A stretch of 64,000 nucleotides of DNA from Plantago ovata (lineage: Eukaryota; Streptophyta; Magnoliopsida; Lamiales; Plantaginaceae): assembly GCA_028274465.1 (NCBI GenBank), contig CM051456.1:122962880-123026879 (forward strand), written 5' to 3'. Positions 14,646-27,531 of this stretch are shown one piece after another. The position numbers were made by a program, and so were the translations under genes. A model generated the notes under the pieces. It saw only the letters and a program-made list of their open reading frames with translations, had not been told where the DNA came from and did not search any database. Positions within the stretch are counted from its first letter, which is position 1. Every line of letters starts with the position of its first letter.

Positions 14646-17560
14646 AAGAATAATGAATGAGACTGACAGGTATATATAACCGTATAACGAATTATCTGAT
14701 CAGCTAAGTGAAATAACACAATCATTAGTGACTTTAAACAATGCTCCTACTGACAGCTACTTGATCAGCACAGTCACATGAATGTATCAGGTATGCTCAG
14801 TTTTCTAAAGCGTAATCTGTTTACTAAACAGATAACCAGAAAAGAATATATTTAGTTTTCAAAGTGACAACAGGCACTAAATCCTCTTAGTACTTGTCCC
14901 GAAAGCACTGAGCTGTGCCTAAAAGAAGTAAAATCAATTTGAATCAATTACCAACTGGATGCTCTTACAGCTTACGAAACTCTAAATTTACCTATCGCAG
15001 AATATGAGGGGCCGAGGGAGGAGCAGGGAGTTCACCCAAAAAAGATCTATTTCTTTTGCAAGATAGGACAACATCATAACAGGAATTCAGAGAGTAAAAT
15101 TCACTCATGAGAGCAAGTATGCAACATGCTAAATATCAAATATCTCCTAACTCCTTATTTTACCTTATTATTGAATTGAATTTCTTCCTGTTTCACCTTC
15201 ATAAAGTTGGGTGCAACAATGTCACTCTTAGCATTGGGGCACATCCAGAAAGTCTCCTGCTCAAGCTGGTACATCATCTTCTCTACACTGAAGAAAGAAA
15301 AAAAAAAAAAACAATTATTGTAACTTGGTGAAACAACAGATAAAGAATACATGTTCGTGGCAATGTGTTGGATGGTGTAGCAACAGATACACGATACATA
15401 ATGTAATCCTCTTCCATGAATCATGCAACATAAGAAAGAATGCTATACAGTCATATCAGATTCAAAACAGAAAAAAAATCAAACTATTACCTGATTCTTC
15501 ACAATTATACTGACCTATTACCAGCAGGCTTCCCAAGAGAACTACCACGCTTACAACAAAAAAATAAACATCTTTACAAATCACAACTAATTTCTTCTGG
15601 TTCTCTCAACATTCAAACCAAAACTCAATATTGATTTTAAAGTAAAAGCAGGACTAAATTCAATGAAATTGACATCAATAGTGATTGTGGATTACTTAAA
15701 CTTGGTTTGTGTCGAGTCCATTATCAAATATCAAAACAAATATCCTTAGGAAGCACCCCAATTAGTGTGACCACGCCTGTAATGTAACAACAAAATCACA
15801 CATACAACACCAACAATATCAGAAGTTTCAGATATTGCATAAACAAACAGAAAAAGGATATAAATGGACAACCTGAAAAACACAACCCATTAAAGAACGC
15901 ATATATAAATCTGAAATACACAACCCAATAAACACATCTGAAATACACAACCCAATAAAGAACGCATATATAAATCATATTTTTCCTACTACTCAAAATG
16001 AAATAAGAAAATGTGTGAATTGACCCGGGCAAAAAGTTATAAACCTGAATAGATTTAACAGGTATACAACCTCTACAGATACCACTTTGGTTGGCATCTG
16101 TAGAGACCCATAATGCAAAATTTTCATTCAATTTAAACCTATATATATTACACACACCCCCGCCCCCCACACACCAACACCATAATTGCTAGGAAACAGA
16201 TCAATTAAGTACATATGCAACTACATAGATAAATTACCAGAATCAAAATATAGCGCATGAATTGTGAAATTTTTCTAATGCACTATACTTTATTAATTGG
16301 GAAATTCCAAAACTAAAATGCAAAATAATTGAAGAAAGGAAAGTCCAAAGCAGCACCTTGTTTCGAAGAGAACATTTTTGGGGAATGGTATAGCCCCAGC
16401 TGAACTCAAACATATAGATAAACGCAGAATCTACAATGACCAAAACTCCTGGTTATGCAGATTAGAAAATACCATGTTAAAAAAGAAAGAACATGAGAAT
16501 AGAGAATAAACTAATTACATGTGCATTTTAGTAAAAGGAATGATGAGTAATGACTGTACTAATTCACATGGAAGAAGAGGAGAATAAACTAATTACATGT
16601 GCATTTTAGTCTGAAAACTCGAACCCAATCTCCCATGTCATTCAGTTTATGCCACCTACTGCCACAATACATGTCAAAGCGAACATACTGGTCATCAAAC
16701 AAAGCAATGTAAAGTTATATGACTCAATTTCTTTTTCTACGGTTTCTATGAATTTGCAAGGTACGTAAAAATACTGTGGTCATAGATAAGAATTTAGACA
16801 CACGTGAGATTTTTTTTTCAAGCACTAGCGAACGAGAATTGGAAAATCATACATGACAAACTAAATCACATGATAAAAATAAATTGAATTCAGAAAATGC
16901 TTAATCATATGATAAAAATAAATTGAGACAACGAATTATAAACTTAATCCTGACCTTGTGACAGCAAATTCCCGAACATGCCAAAGATCAAGATCCATAT
17001 GAAGAGTCGGAGTAGGGAGTCTAATGTCAAAAGCACCAGAAGTCCAGAACCGATAGTCCTGCAATACTGAAGAAGTTTGAACATAAAATTAATTACTACG
17101 TAGTACATTTTTTAAAGAAGGAAAGGACTTTCTTTAAATACTCAGGGGTGAAAAGCATAGTAGAACAGGTAAATATTGATACCTGAACTGAAATCCTACT
17201 ACTTCCTATCTTCAAATCCTTTTCGTGGAAAAATAGAGCAAAATTACCTTAAAATAAACCAAAAAGGATTAATTATAACTGCAATTTTGAAACAAATCAC
17301 AACGACAAAACGACAAACACCTGGTGAGCAGAATAAAATTATGTCACCATTGGCACCTTGATTCCTTATTAGTTAATGTAATGAGGTTTCACAATCGCTA
17401 TGTGTAGATTTCTTGTAACAATGAAGAATGTTGGATACATATTTGTAGTTTGAACAATTCTTCTAGCATGTGATAGTTTAAAAATTGTTTGCAAATAATT
17501 GCTTGGAGAATGGAGAATGAAAATGGATGTTGATTGATATCTCAGAATTGAAGAAGAGGA
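14646..17560 (-). other. unassigned region with exon-like pieces (minus strand)
   Basis: No gene is recognised with confidence. Several minus-strand segments look like exons, with AG/GT edges and unbiased amino-acid composition: around 15290-15180 (MMYQLEQETFWMCPNAKSD.. ending at a GT), 16100-16050 (MPTKVVSVEVVYLLNLF), 16690-16615 (DDQYVRFDMYCGSRWHKL), and 17065-16955 (FWTSGAFDIRLPTPTLHMDL, then LWHVREFAVTR). They could belong to one intron-rich gene or to a decayed gene. I cannot name the family or fix start and stop. Also here: a CA/AC-rich stretch and a near-duplicate motif AAATACACAACCCAATAAA at 15912-15960. Confidence 0.25.
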
Positions 17561-17574
17561 ACAATCAAGCGGTT

Positions 17575-17698
17575 AGAATTGGAGACTCATCGTGCTGAAC
17601 GTCGTAACTGATCTGAGGGTTTGTGATTGATATTGTTGCGGTTATGACTTATGAATTGGAGATTCATCGTGCTGAACGTCGTAACTGATTGATATTGT
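17575..17698. repeat. direct repeat, ~72-bp period
   Basis: GAATTGGAGA(C/T)TCATCGTGCTG followed by AACGTCGTAACTGAT occurs twice (near 17577 and 17654), and GATTGATATTGTT also recurs. A local duplication in non-coding DNA. Confidence 0.7.
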
Positions 17699-18020
17699 TT
17701 CTTTTCTTTCTGCCGGTATGAAAACAAATTTTTTTGCATCCGAATGAATTTATTTTGCATTTATCCCCAAATAAATCCCAAAATGACACGTGGCAAGCTT
17801 GAATCTGATTGATCCACGTGGAGATTGGAGATTGGAGATTGAGGTTTTATATATAGTATGATTAGATTTTCCATTAATTTCTTTTCTTTTTTTTGCTTTG
17901 GAATTACACAAATCTAACTGAAGCAGAAATACAGAATCATATATTTTCATTTCACTCCAAAACACAACATAGAATTGTTTCAATGGTGAAGGAAAAAGGA
18001 ACATTTAGTCTATAATGTTT

Positions 18021-20438
18021 TCAAGTTAGCCTGTCCTCAAATGAAGACTTCTCCTCAAATAGTCTCTCCCTTGCCTTAGCTGCCTGCACATTGTAAATTC
18101 ATGTCAAGTTAAAGCATACCATTTCCCCATTGAGTATACATTAAAAGGAAAGAGAAGACTACCTGTTTGTCCCAATTCATGCAACTAGTTATTACGGTAA
18201 GCATAGCTGTCTGCAATGTGGCACCTGAAAGTATTCCTATCCAGAGACCCCTCCCTCCAAAATTAAACCAGAAACCTAACACTACTGCAATTGGGATGCC
18301 AAAAAGGTAAAACGCCGCAAGATTGACGTATGCGCCTAAGTGTTGCCAGCCACAGCCCCGAGCAACACCTACCGAAGAAAAAGAGTTCCAAGGTTAAACA
18401 AGTCTTTTGATTTCATTCTCTTGAGGGATACACAAAATGCCCCTGGAGGCTGTTTGAACTTTTCAAATGCATGAATGTAACCTGAAAGCCCTCCTTGGAG
18501 ACTGTCAACTATAACAGATAAACAAACTAGCGGAGCCATGTCTTTTACGTAGTTCACCACTTCCTTCTCGTTGCTAAAAACATACCCAAAAACATTACGA
18601 CTAGCGAATAGGCCCGCACTTACAATTATTCCATCCAGAACTGCCAGAACCATTAGAGAAATAACTGCCAGACGAGCTGCATCTGGTTTTCCTGCCCCCA
18701 ATTCGTTTGAAATTCTAGTGCTGGCCATCATTTACATGTATATATGATTTAGAATTTAGCTGTATTAGTTTCCATATGCGTATATAACTCAAGAATACTG
18801 TACCTTGCAGCAGCAGCCAGTCCATAAGGTATTGCATAAAGTGTGGTAATGGTGTTTAAGCTGTCGAACACAAGATTATGGAATCAGAACTTTGTAAAGG
18901 AAATGCATGTATATGTATCACACAGGTCCCTTTCTTATGCTATTATCATCTCGAACTTTCTCCCTTGTAGCTAAAATCATAGCGCGAATAGTAACAGTAC
19001 GTAAACAGCTTACCATGAAGAGAGCACTGAGGTTTCAAGCTGTGGATTAGGCAGAAGTCCAGATAACAAGATAAGTAGTTCGAATGACCACCATTCAAGA
19101 CTACAATCAAAGAACGTCAGAAATTTAAGATGAAGATGATGATGATCATAGTTCAAACTGGATCATACGTATGAAGAATACGAGCTAGAGAAAAGATAAG
19201 GTCATACCATATCATTACAGCAGAAGGAATTGCAAAACGGAAAAACTCTTTGATTCCTTCAAATATCTTCATAGAGAATGGGGAGCGAGTTTTTGCACAG
19301 GTGGATGAATACTTCATGTATAAAATGAGCAACACTGCATTTAACCACATCGAAAGGCCCATAGAAACTGCACCACCAATATTCTCCAACCCGGACTTAA
19401 ACACAAGTAACCAACATATCAGAATGTGGAAACAGATAGTAAAGCTGGAGCTTATGAGCAACGGAAGGGTCAAGCTTTGCATTTGATAGTACCGAACAAG
19501 TGGTTGAAGTGTTGCATAAGCAAAAAGGGCAGGGATAAGCCAAATCATGAATTTCCCGGCTTCATGTGATATTTGAGGATCTTGGCCAATAAGTAAAAGC
19601 ACATTTTCCATATAAATCCACAAGACGGACAGAGGAACGCAAACAATCAGCAAGCAGAAAATACCAGTGTAAGTCTGAGTTCCAATCTTTTCGTATTGTT
19701 CAGCACCGTATGCTTGCCCAGATATAGTTTCCAAAGCACCAGACATACCGGACTGTTTCATTCGAGATCAAGTCATCAGTAACAGTCAGAAACTCCATCC
19801 CAATCCATTTCATGAACAATTCAATTCCTTTCATTTCAAGAACTCAATTAATGACTAAAACGCTAGCAGATATCTGCGATAACGCGATCATATGTCACAA
19901 AGTTGATGCTGTTACTACATAAGGCATAACATCTAATCATGACAGAGTACTAATTAGGCTAACTTTTAGCTAGACAATCATACCTTCTTGAATGACAACG
20001 TCACACAAAAGCTTGAAACCTTTGAAATACTCATACTTGAAACACAAGTATAAAAAAGGAAGTAGCAAAATTGACAAGAAATTAATGGAAATAGCCATAT
20101 AGCAAAAGTGATAAGAAATTAATGGAAGTAGCCATGTTTGTTTAGGATATCGAATACGAAACGGAAAATAAAAGGAGGGAGAGAAAGGAGAAAATACATA
20201 CAAGAAAACTGAAACCAGAGACAGTAGCAAAAGAGATAGCCAAAGCAGTACTGGAAAGATACAATTCTCCCAAATGGCCAACAATCATCAATGATATGTT
20301 TTGCAGTAGGAAAAGTGATAGACCTACAGCCACCATTGGCCCTGCAAAATAGGCCATCCATTTCATTTCCTCCAATATCACAGTCCATCTTTCTGAACTA
20401 CTGATCTTCTTCTCTCCTGGCAACAAAGCTTCTTCCAT
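18021..20438 (-). CDS. DTX/MATE efflux transporter, copy A
   Basis: Multidrug and toxic compound extrusion family carrier: 12 membrane helices, cation-coupled export or vacuolar loading of organic compounds. Exons (minus): 20438-20202, 19752-19208, 19100-19014, 18860-18804, 18720-18482, 18368-18163, 18083-18021; 1434 nt, 477 aa, normal for plant DTX. All borders are GT-AG and phases fit; every exon is open. Motifs: [14 protein letters not shown] in TM1, [34 protein letters not shown] (the conserved MATE QAYGA motif), [24 protein letters not shown], and C-terminal [17 protein letters not shown]. The start [11 protein letters not shown] is the first ATG of the exon frame and matches starts of the sister copies. 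Substrate and membrane (plasma membrane or tonoplast) cannot be told. First of a minus-strand tandem array; its exon 5/6 intron (18369-18481) is present, unlike copy B. Confidence 0.93.
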
Positions 20439-21206
20439 TTCTATGATGGTTAATTAAAACTTGGGATCCAGTATTTGGATTTGTCGATCACAATATATCT
20501 ATCTATCTATCTATATATATACATGTGGAGATAGTCAAGATTGGCTTTATCCGGATAGTCAAGTGACAATGAGTTGTTGTTTTCTTGAGAAGGAATGGAA
20601 TTTCTAATTAATTATTGGTCTAAAACTTTTGTTATAGTCTAGTCAATGATATGTCACAGAATCTCGTCTGTATGTTTTTAGAATTAGCATATTATACATT
20701 ATCAGGGAGTACAAGAATAGGCCTACAAATATACACATGAAATATCTTGTAACAACTGTTTAATTTCATGTTAACTTGAAACAAATTTCCGAGATTCTTT
20801 CGCATTCAAAAAAATATGCAGTGACGCGAATATCAGTAGCAGGACTTCAAAACATGCATCGCGATGGCGTTTTCTAATGATGTAGAAATAAATTTCCTTC
20901 AAGCATTTTATCTATTTATTTATTTTTTTACCATTTTATGTTATGCAAGAAGACACACTTCACAGCGTTTCGCTTTTCGAAGAAAGCTGAACATTGTATT
21001 GATAACCAAAATTGTACTTACATACATAAGGGGGGCGTACCCCAAATCCCCAATGACGTACAAGCAATTCCGAATCTCACAACGTTCCCTAAACAATCGC
21101 ATCCTAGCACACTAAAACAAACAGAAGATATCACTACAGAACTCTACTGCTGTGAATCACTATAATGTTCTCTGACAAAGGATAAATTTCCATTCAGGTA
21201 GGTTTT
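20439..21206. other. intergenic spacer A/B
   Basis: Copy A promoter side with a short (ATCT)n/(AT)n tract at ~20497-20522, then copy B 3' flank. No gene seen. Confidence 0.5.
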
Positions 21207-23691
21207 TTAAACAAGCCTATCATCTAATAAAGACTTGTCTTCGAATAACCGTTCCCTTGCCTTAGCTGCCTGCAGGTTGCATGCATATTCATGTTAATCA
21301 CAAACACCTCATGGAATAGAAGATCAAATAAATGAACACGAATAAAAGAAAGAAAGAAAAAAGAATGAGAAGCTAACCTCTCTGTCCCAGTTCGTACGAC
21401 AAGTTATTATGGCAAGCATAATGGTCTGCAATGTAGCACCAGATAGTATTCCGATCCAGAGACCTACTCCTCTATAGTTTAACAAGAAACCTAATACTGC
21501 TGCAATTGGGATCCCAAAAAAGTAAAATGCCGCAAGATTGACATATGCACCAATGTGCTGCCTGCCAGTGCCCCGAGCAATACCTGATAGCCCTCCTTGG
21601 ATACTGTCGACTACAACAGACAAACAAATGAGCGGAGCCATGCTTTTTACGTAGTCCACCACTTCCTTCTCGTTGCTAAAAGCATAGCCAAAAACATTGC
21701 GGCTACCGAACAGACACATGCTGACAATTAGTCCATTCAAAACCACGAGAAGCATTAGAGCAGTAACCGAAGCACGGGCTCGTTCTGGTTGTCCTGCTCC
21801 CAACTCATTTGCGATTCTAGTACTGAAAAGTGAAATTTTATCTAAAGTTAAGCATTTGTAATTCAACAGAGAGGTAGGTCAGAAAAGATACATGGAGCTA
21901 AGTTATAAAGCAAACCTTGCTGCAGCAGAAAATCCGTAGGATATAGCATAAACCGTGGCAATTGTGTTTAAGCTGTCCAAAATGAGAAAATGGAATTAGA
22001 AATTTCTGAGGATATGCACGGATAGCCTTTATGTTATGTTTAACTTGCAACGAGTAGAATGGCATAAACTAAATGAGCATGCAAACAACTTACCACACTG
22101 CGAGAACCGAGGTCTCAAGCTGTGGATTAGGAAGAAGTCCAGATAACAAGATAAGTAGTTCAAACGACCACCATTCAAGACTGCAATGAACGAATGTCAG
22201 AGATTTAAGACAGTGATCATCGTAGAGAAATTGGAACGCAAGTATGAAGAATTGAACTAAAGAGAAGAGAAGGTCATACCATATCATGACAGCCGAAGGA
22301 ATTGCAAGTTTGAAAAATTCTTTGATTCCTGGAAATATCTTCATGGAGAATGGGGCGCGAGTTCTTGCACAGGTGGAAGAATACCTCATGTATAAACTGA
22401 GAAGGATTGCGTTTAACCACACTGAGAGATCCATTGCGACTGCACCACCGACATTCTTCAACCCGGACTTAAAAACGAGAAGCCAACACACCAATGTGTG
22501 GAAACAGATAGTAATGCAGGAGCTTATGAGTATTGGGAAGATCAAGCTTTGCGTTTGATAGTACGGAATAAGTGGCTGAAGTGCTGCGTAGCCGAAGAGT
22601 GCAGGTATAAGCCAAATCATGAATTTCCCAGCTTCATGTGAAATTTGAGGATCTTGGCCGACCAATACGAGCAAGCTGTCCATATACACCCACAAGACAG
22701 ACAGAGGAATACAAACAAGGAGCATAGACAAAATGCCACTGTAAGTTTGAGTCCCAATCTTTTCGTATTGTTCAGCACCATAAGCTTGCCCACATAGTGT
22801 TTCCAATGCACCAGCCATACCCAACTGTTCATTAAACAGATCAAGCAGTTGTCAGAAAATTTCACAATCCAACTTTCTGAACTAGTCAATTACCTCTATT
22901 TCTGTATTTCAAATCATCAACTTAACTATCAATGCCACTTTCATGCATAATAAAGTAGTACATAACAAGAAATCTAAGTGCAAGCAATCTATCTTCTCGA
23001 TCATAACCACCCAGCCTGAGACTTTTAGTACTCTTACCATCAATATAATCTGCATGGCCTTAAGATAAAGCAGCAGGATTCTGTCCAGCTGAAACTATAT
23101 ATTCATAACAAACAGATATCCAATTGCATATGATAATCATGGCCTTCAAATATACTAATGAAAGCATCATACTATACTGGATGTAATTATTTATCAACAA
23201 AACAGAACAGAGTCGAATTCATTAGAACTAATTTGAACAGAACTTATTCGTAGTATAACTGAACTGAAAGTGTTTTTCAGATGAAAAAAAGAACATAGCC
23301 TTAGTTTCAATAGAATTAGCAGCTTAAAAATTTCAAGAAACAAATTCCAAACACATGGTAGGCACTTAATTTCAAGAAACCAAATCCACTTGTTCAGCTA
23401 ATTAATTAAATGTAGCAGAAAAGAATAAGAAAAAGGGAGAGTTTATGAAGAAGTACATACAAGAAGGCTGAAACCGGTGACACCAGCAAAAGAAGTGGCC
23501 AAGGCAGTACTAGAAAGATACAGTTCACCCAAGTGACCAACCATAATCAAAGACAAGTTTTGCAGTATGTAGAGCGATAAACCTACTGCCACCATTGGAC
23601 CTGCAAAACAAGCCACAGCCTTCATCTCCTCTAACAATGTACAACCCCATCTTTCTGAATTCTTCTCCCTCAACACCAAAGGTTCCTCCAT
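21207..23691 (-). CDS. DTX/MATE efflux transporter, copy B (one intron lost)
   Basis: Same family and topology as copy A. Exons (minus): 23691-23461, 22824-22280, 22180-22094, 21972-21916, 21822-21378, 21269-21207; 1428 nt, 475 aa, all open. Motifs [73 protein letters not shown]. Key oddity: the fifth exon is 445 nt, exactly the sum of exons 5 (239) and 6 (206) in A, C, D and E; the reading GLSG-IARGTG is continuous where the others have an intron, so that intron is cleanly missing. The start used (MEEPLVLREKN, 23691) aligns with the other copies; an in-frame ATG upstream at 23739 (MAPEFKILQ) would add 16 residues. A long TA microsatellite lies just upstream of the start. Confidence 0.93.
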
Positions 23692-23765
23692 CTTTATCGT
23701 TTCTTCGTTAGGTTGAAGAATTTTGAACTCAGGAGCCATGGATCGACTTTCGTTATTATAATGGG

Positions 23766-23771
<6 letters not shown>

Positions 23772-23862
<91 letters not shown>
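23772..23862. repeat. (TA)n microsatellite
   Basis: About 90 bp of uninterrupted TA dinucleotides, ~80-170 bp upstream of the copy B start codon, so probably inside its promoter or 5' UTR. The open frames across it (poly-IY) are artefacts. Confidence 0.97.
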
Positions 23863-23864
<2 letters not shown>

Positions 23865-23879
23865 AAATTGTCAAATTAA

Positions 23880-24717
23880 TTGTCTAACGCGCTGCGTTAT
23901 CTGTCTGCGCCAGGACTCTCTCAAGCGAGTGTTGGGACTTGGGCTAAGGTAACCAAGTCTAACTCGAGCTCGTTTACCTGAAGAGTCGAGCACAAGTCAA
24001 CTTGATAAAGCATGTAAAGGCTCGATATTTATATTATTATATTTATTTTTTTAATTTTGAAATATATTTTATATTCAAAAATCGAGTCCGAGTTCAAAAT
24101 TGTTAGTACAAGTTAGTAAGTTACCCGACCTCAAGGTCGGATTTAGGCTCTTTCTTTAATGAGCTGAGCCTAGTTTAACAACGTTTCTAATATGGCTTTA
24201 GGCTCGTTTCTTTAGACTCGATTAAAATTGAGCTTGAGCTTTGTAATACTTGACTTGGTTGGGCCCGATTTAACTGCACTAATTGCAGAGGTCCTTTCTA
24301 TATGATCTTAAGTCAGCTTATGTTTATACATAATAATAAGACAGTCTTAATTGGCAAAGTGGAAGTAGAAAAGATCCTCTGAGAAGGTAGCTTTCATGTT
24401 TCAGGTTGAGAAAAATGACATCTCTAATCTATAACCGTAGTCCGCAGATTGTTTCTTCTTTTCATAGCCGTCTTAAATTTAAAAAGAAAAAAAAATGCAT
24501 TGAACTTCATATGTGAATTACGGACAAATTTATTTTCCTATCCAGAATTTCATGGAAATTTCTAATTCTATTAGTCTTTTCTTTATTCAATAATAGATGC
24601 AAATTTCCATTTTAATGTTTGTATTGTGTTTAACTATTCATTAATTTTTTTTTAGTCATACAACTAGTTGAAACGGCAGTTGTAACCGCATGGGCTCAGA
24701 GCCGGTCGTGAGACTTT
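23880..24717. other. intergenic, dispersed repeat remnant
   Basis: 23900-24260 holds many GAGCTCGAGCTT-like words (CTCGAGCTCG, GACTCGAT, GAGCTTGAGC); a similar word set recurs at ~60040-60460, so this is probably an old copy of a dispersed repeat. No gene seen. Confidence 0.4.
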
Positions 24718-26780
24718 TCAAGCAACTCTGTCATCAGATGAAGATTTCTCCTCAAATAACCTCTCCCTTGCCTTAGCTACCTGCAAGAAATTACATATTC
24801 ATGTCAACCATAAATTTCTTATTGTGCAGGACATCTCACCAATAAACATGAAAGCAAACGAGAAGACGACCTGTTTGTTCCAGTTCGTGCAACTAGTTAT
24901 TACACCAAGCATAACCGTCTGCAATGTGGCTCCGGATAGTATTCCAATCCAGAGACCTTTCCCTCTTAGATCGAACCTGAAACATAATACTGCAGAAATA
25001 GGGATGCCAAAAAGGTAGTACGCTGCAAGATTGACATACGCGCCAATATCCTGCCATCCACAGCCCCGAACAACACCTATTGGATACAACGCCAATATTA
25101 AGCAGCTGCATGTACAAGAGGGGTGGGATACTACTAGTTGAGAAAGAACAGAACCTAAAAGCGCCCCTTGGATACCATCAACTGTGACAGACAGGCAGAC
25201 AAGTGGCGCCATGTTTTTTAAATAGTCCACGACTTCCTTCACATCACTGAAAACATAGCCAAAAACATTACGGCTAGCAAACAGGCTTGTGCCCACAATT
25301 ACTCCATCCAAAACTGCCAGTAGCATTACAGCAATGACAGCTAGACGAGCTCCTTCTGGTTTTCCTGCTCCCAACTCGTTCGAGATTCTAGTACTGAGCA
25401 TCAAAATTTATTGAAATGTATAATATTTTCTTTTAAGTGTGCGTAACTCAGACAACAACTTAGATCAGGAACATATATGGCCTATAAATAAACCTTGCTG
25501 CAGCAGACAATCCATAGGGTATTGCATAAACCGTCCCCATAGTGTTTATGCTGCTCAATACAAGAATAAAGAATCAGAATTTTCTGAAGGAGATAATGCA
25601 ATACACACCCTTTTATGTTTTATGTAACTTGCGCCAAGTTTTCAATTAGCTTGAATTTTCTGCATAATAATAGCATTCAGATTTCCGAGGCCTCTGAACA
25701 ACGTACCAGACAGATAGCACTGAGGTCTCAAGCTGAGGATTAGGCAGAATCCCAGACAAGAAGACAAGCAGTTCAAATGACCACCATTCAAGACTACATT
25801 GCAATCGCCAAAAGAACAAAGAGATCAAATATGATAAGATAGTCATTGAGATATTGGAATGTATGAGGATTTTGAGCTAGGGAAGAGAGAATCATACCAT
25901 ATCATTATAGCAGAAGGAATTGCTAAGCGAAAAAATCCTTTGATTCCTTCAAATATCTTCATAGACAATGGGACTCGAGTTTTTGTGCAGGCAGAGGAAT
26001 ATTTCATGTATAAACTGAGGATGGTCACATTTAACCACATTGAAAGACCCATAGCAACTGCACCACCGAGATTCTCCAACCTTGACTTAAAAACGAGCAA
26101 CCAACATACCGTCATGTGGAAACATAGAGTAATGCATGAGCTTGTGAGCAACGGAAGGATCAAGCTTTGCATTTGGTAGTACCGAATCAGTGGCTGAAGT
26201 GTTGCATAACCGAAAAGTGCAGGTATAAGCCAAATCATGAATTTCCCAGCCTCGTGTGAAATCAGAGGATCTTGGTGAACGAGTACGAGCAAGTTTCCCA
26301 TACATATCCAGAGGACTGACAGAGGAATACAAACAATGAGCAAACAGAAAACGCCCGTGTAAGTCTGAGTTCCTATCTTTTCGTATTGTTGAGCACCATA
26401 TGCTTGTCCACTTAGAGTTTCTAAAGCACTTGCCATACCCATCTGTTTCATAACATGCAGAACAAGTGTACTGTCAGAAGATTATTCATCTGGATCTCAA
26501 AGAGAGAAAAACAAAAGGGGGACTTAATGAAAATACACACAAGTACACTGAAACCGGAAACACCAGCAAGAGAGACAGCCAAAGCAGTACTTGAAAGAAA
26601 CAAACTTTTTCCCAAGTGACCAACCATCATCAAAGAAATCACTTGAATCAGATAGTGTGATAAAGTGACAGCTACCATTGGACCTGCCAAATAAACCACC
26701 TTCTTCATCTCTTCCAGTATCATACCCCATCTGATCTCTCTCTTTTTACTCTCCACTGTCAACATAAGATCTTCCCCCAT
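24718..26780 (-). CDS. DTX/MATE efflux transporter, copy C
   Basis: Complete seven-exon MATE gene. Exons (minus): 26780-26541, 26442-25898, 25793-25707, 25550-25494, 25393-25155, 25076-24871, 24780-24718; 1437 nt, 478 aa, all open with GT-AG borders. Motifs: [97 protein letters not shown]. The most divergent of the array: GHLG is followed by [11 protein letters not shown] with one extra residue where the others have [10 protein letters not shown], and the gene is compact with short introns. Start [13 protein letters not shown] is the only ATG before TM1 in frame. Substrate unknown. Confidence 0.93.
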
Positions 26781-27531
26781 TTTTATTCTTTTGGTTAGAT
26801 ATTACAGAATTTGGAATTGGGTTACAATTATAAGTTATATAAACAACTCTATATGAAGGCATAATAACCTTGTCGGACGTAATATTGTTTGTATAATTTT
26901 GCATGCATTTGTCTTTTCTTGGGTTTGAGAGATATAAACGGCAGTTCTTAACTTTTTCCCCAGAAAAGTTGTTTGATTGTTTTCAAGGGCGGAGGCATTA
27001 AGGGACAGGGTACTTAGCTGCTGCACTACCCTATATGGCTATATTCCTTTATTTCAAAATTTCAACGCAACAAAGTTGTTGTGTGATACTCTGATTAAAG
27101 TAGTCATTTCTTTTTTCTAATTTTGTACCTTAACAACAGTACAAAAAATAAAAATTTAATAATATAAATATTTCAGATTTTTCATGCTGCACTAGGTAAT
27201 TTACAATCCTATAGATCAGCCGCTGTGTTTTTATGTATTAGAATTGGCATGTAAGATATATAGCTAAGTGTGACACTGTCCTTGTTTGGAATGTTTATCT
27301 CTTACATTTGTATATGTGTGAAATGGAGTTATAAATTGCAAGTAGGCAACCAATCAAATGAAATTTCAAGAAAGTAATTCCAAACACATGACAGTTGAGT
27401 TTGTACTCCAATCACCAAAGGAATCTGACAACATGAAATGATCAAATCATACAAGTAACATCTGAACTTGCTCAACTTTATGCTTCTTACAAAGGATAGT
27501 TAATTTCCAGATCCACAATCAAATAGCTTTA
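26781..27531. other. intergenic spacer C/D
   Basis: No gene. 27200-27531 matches sequence downstream of copy E (31706-32013), including the words TTAGAATTGGCATGTAAG and TTTGGAATGTTT, showing the D/E duplication took 3' flanks along. Confidence 0.55.

Noticed and set aside
22286..22558. Plus-strand ORF of 90 codons (and similar ones at 19250, 25859, 33526)
   Set aside because: They recur at the same place opposite MATE exon 2 in each copy; complement of conserved coding sequence, not independent genes.
23713..23952. Poly-IY open frames on both strands
   Set aside because: Translation of the TA microsatellite.
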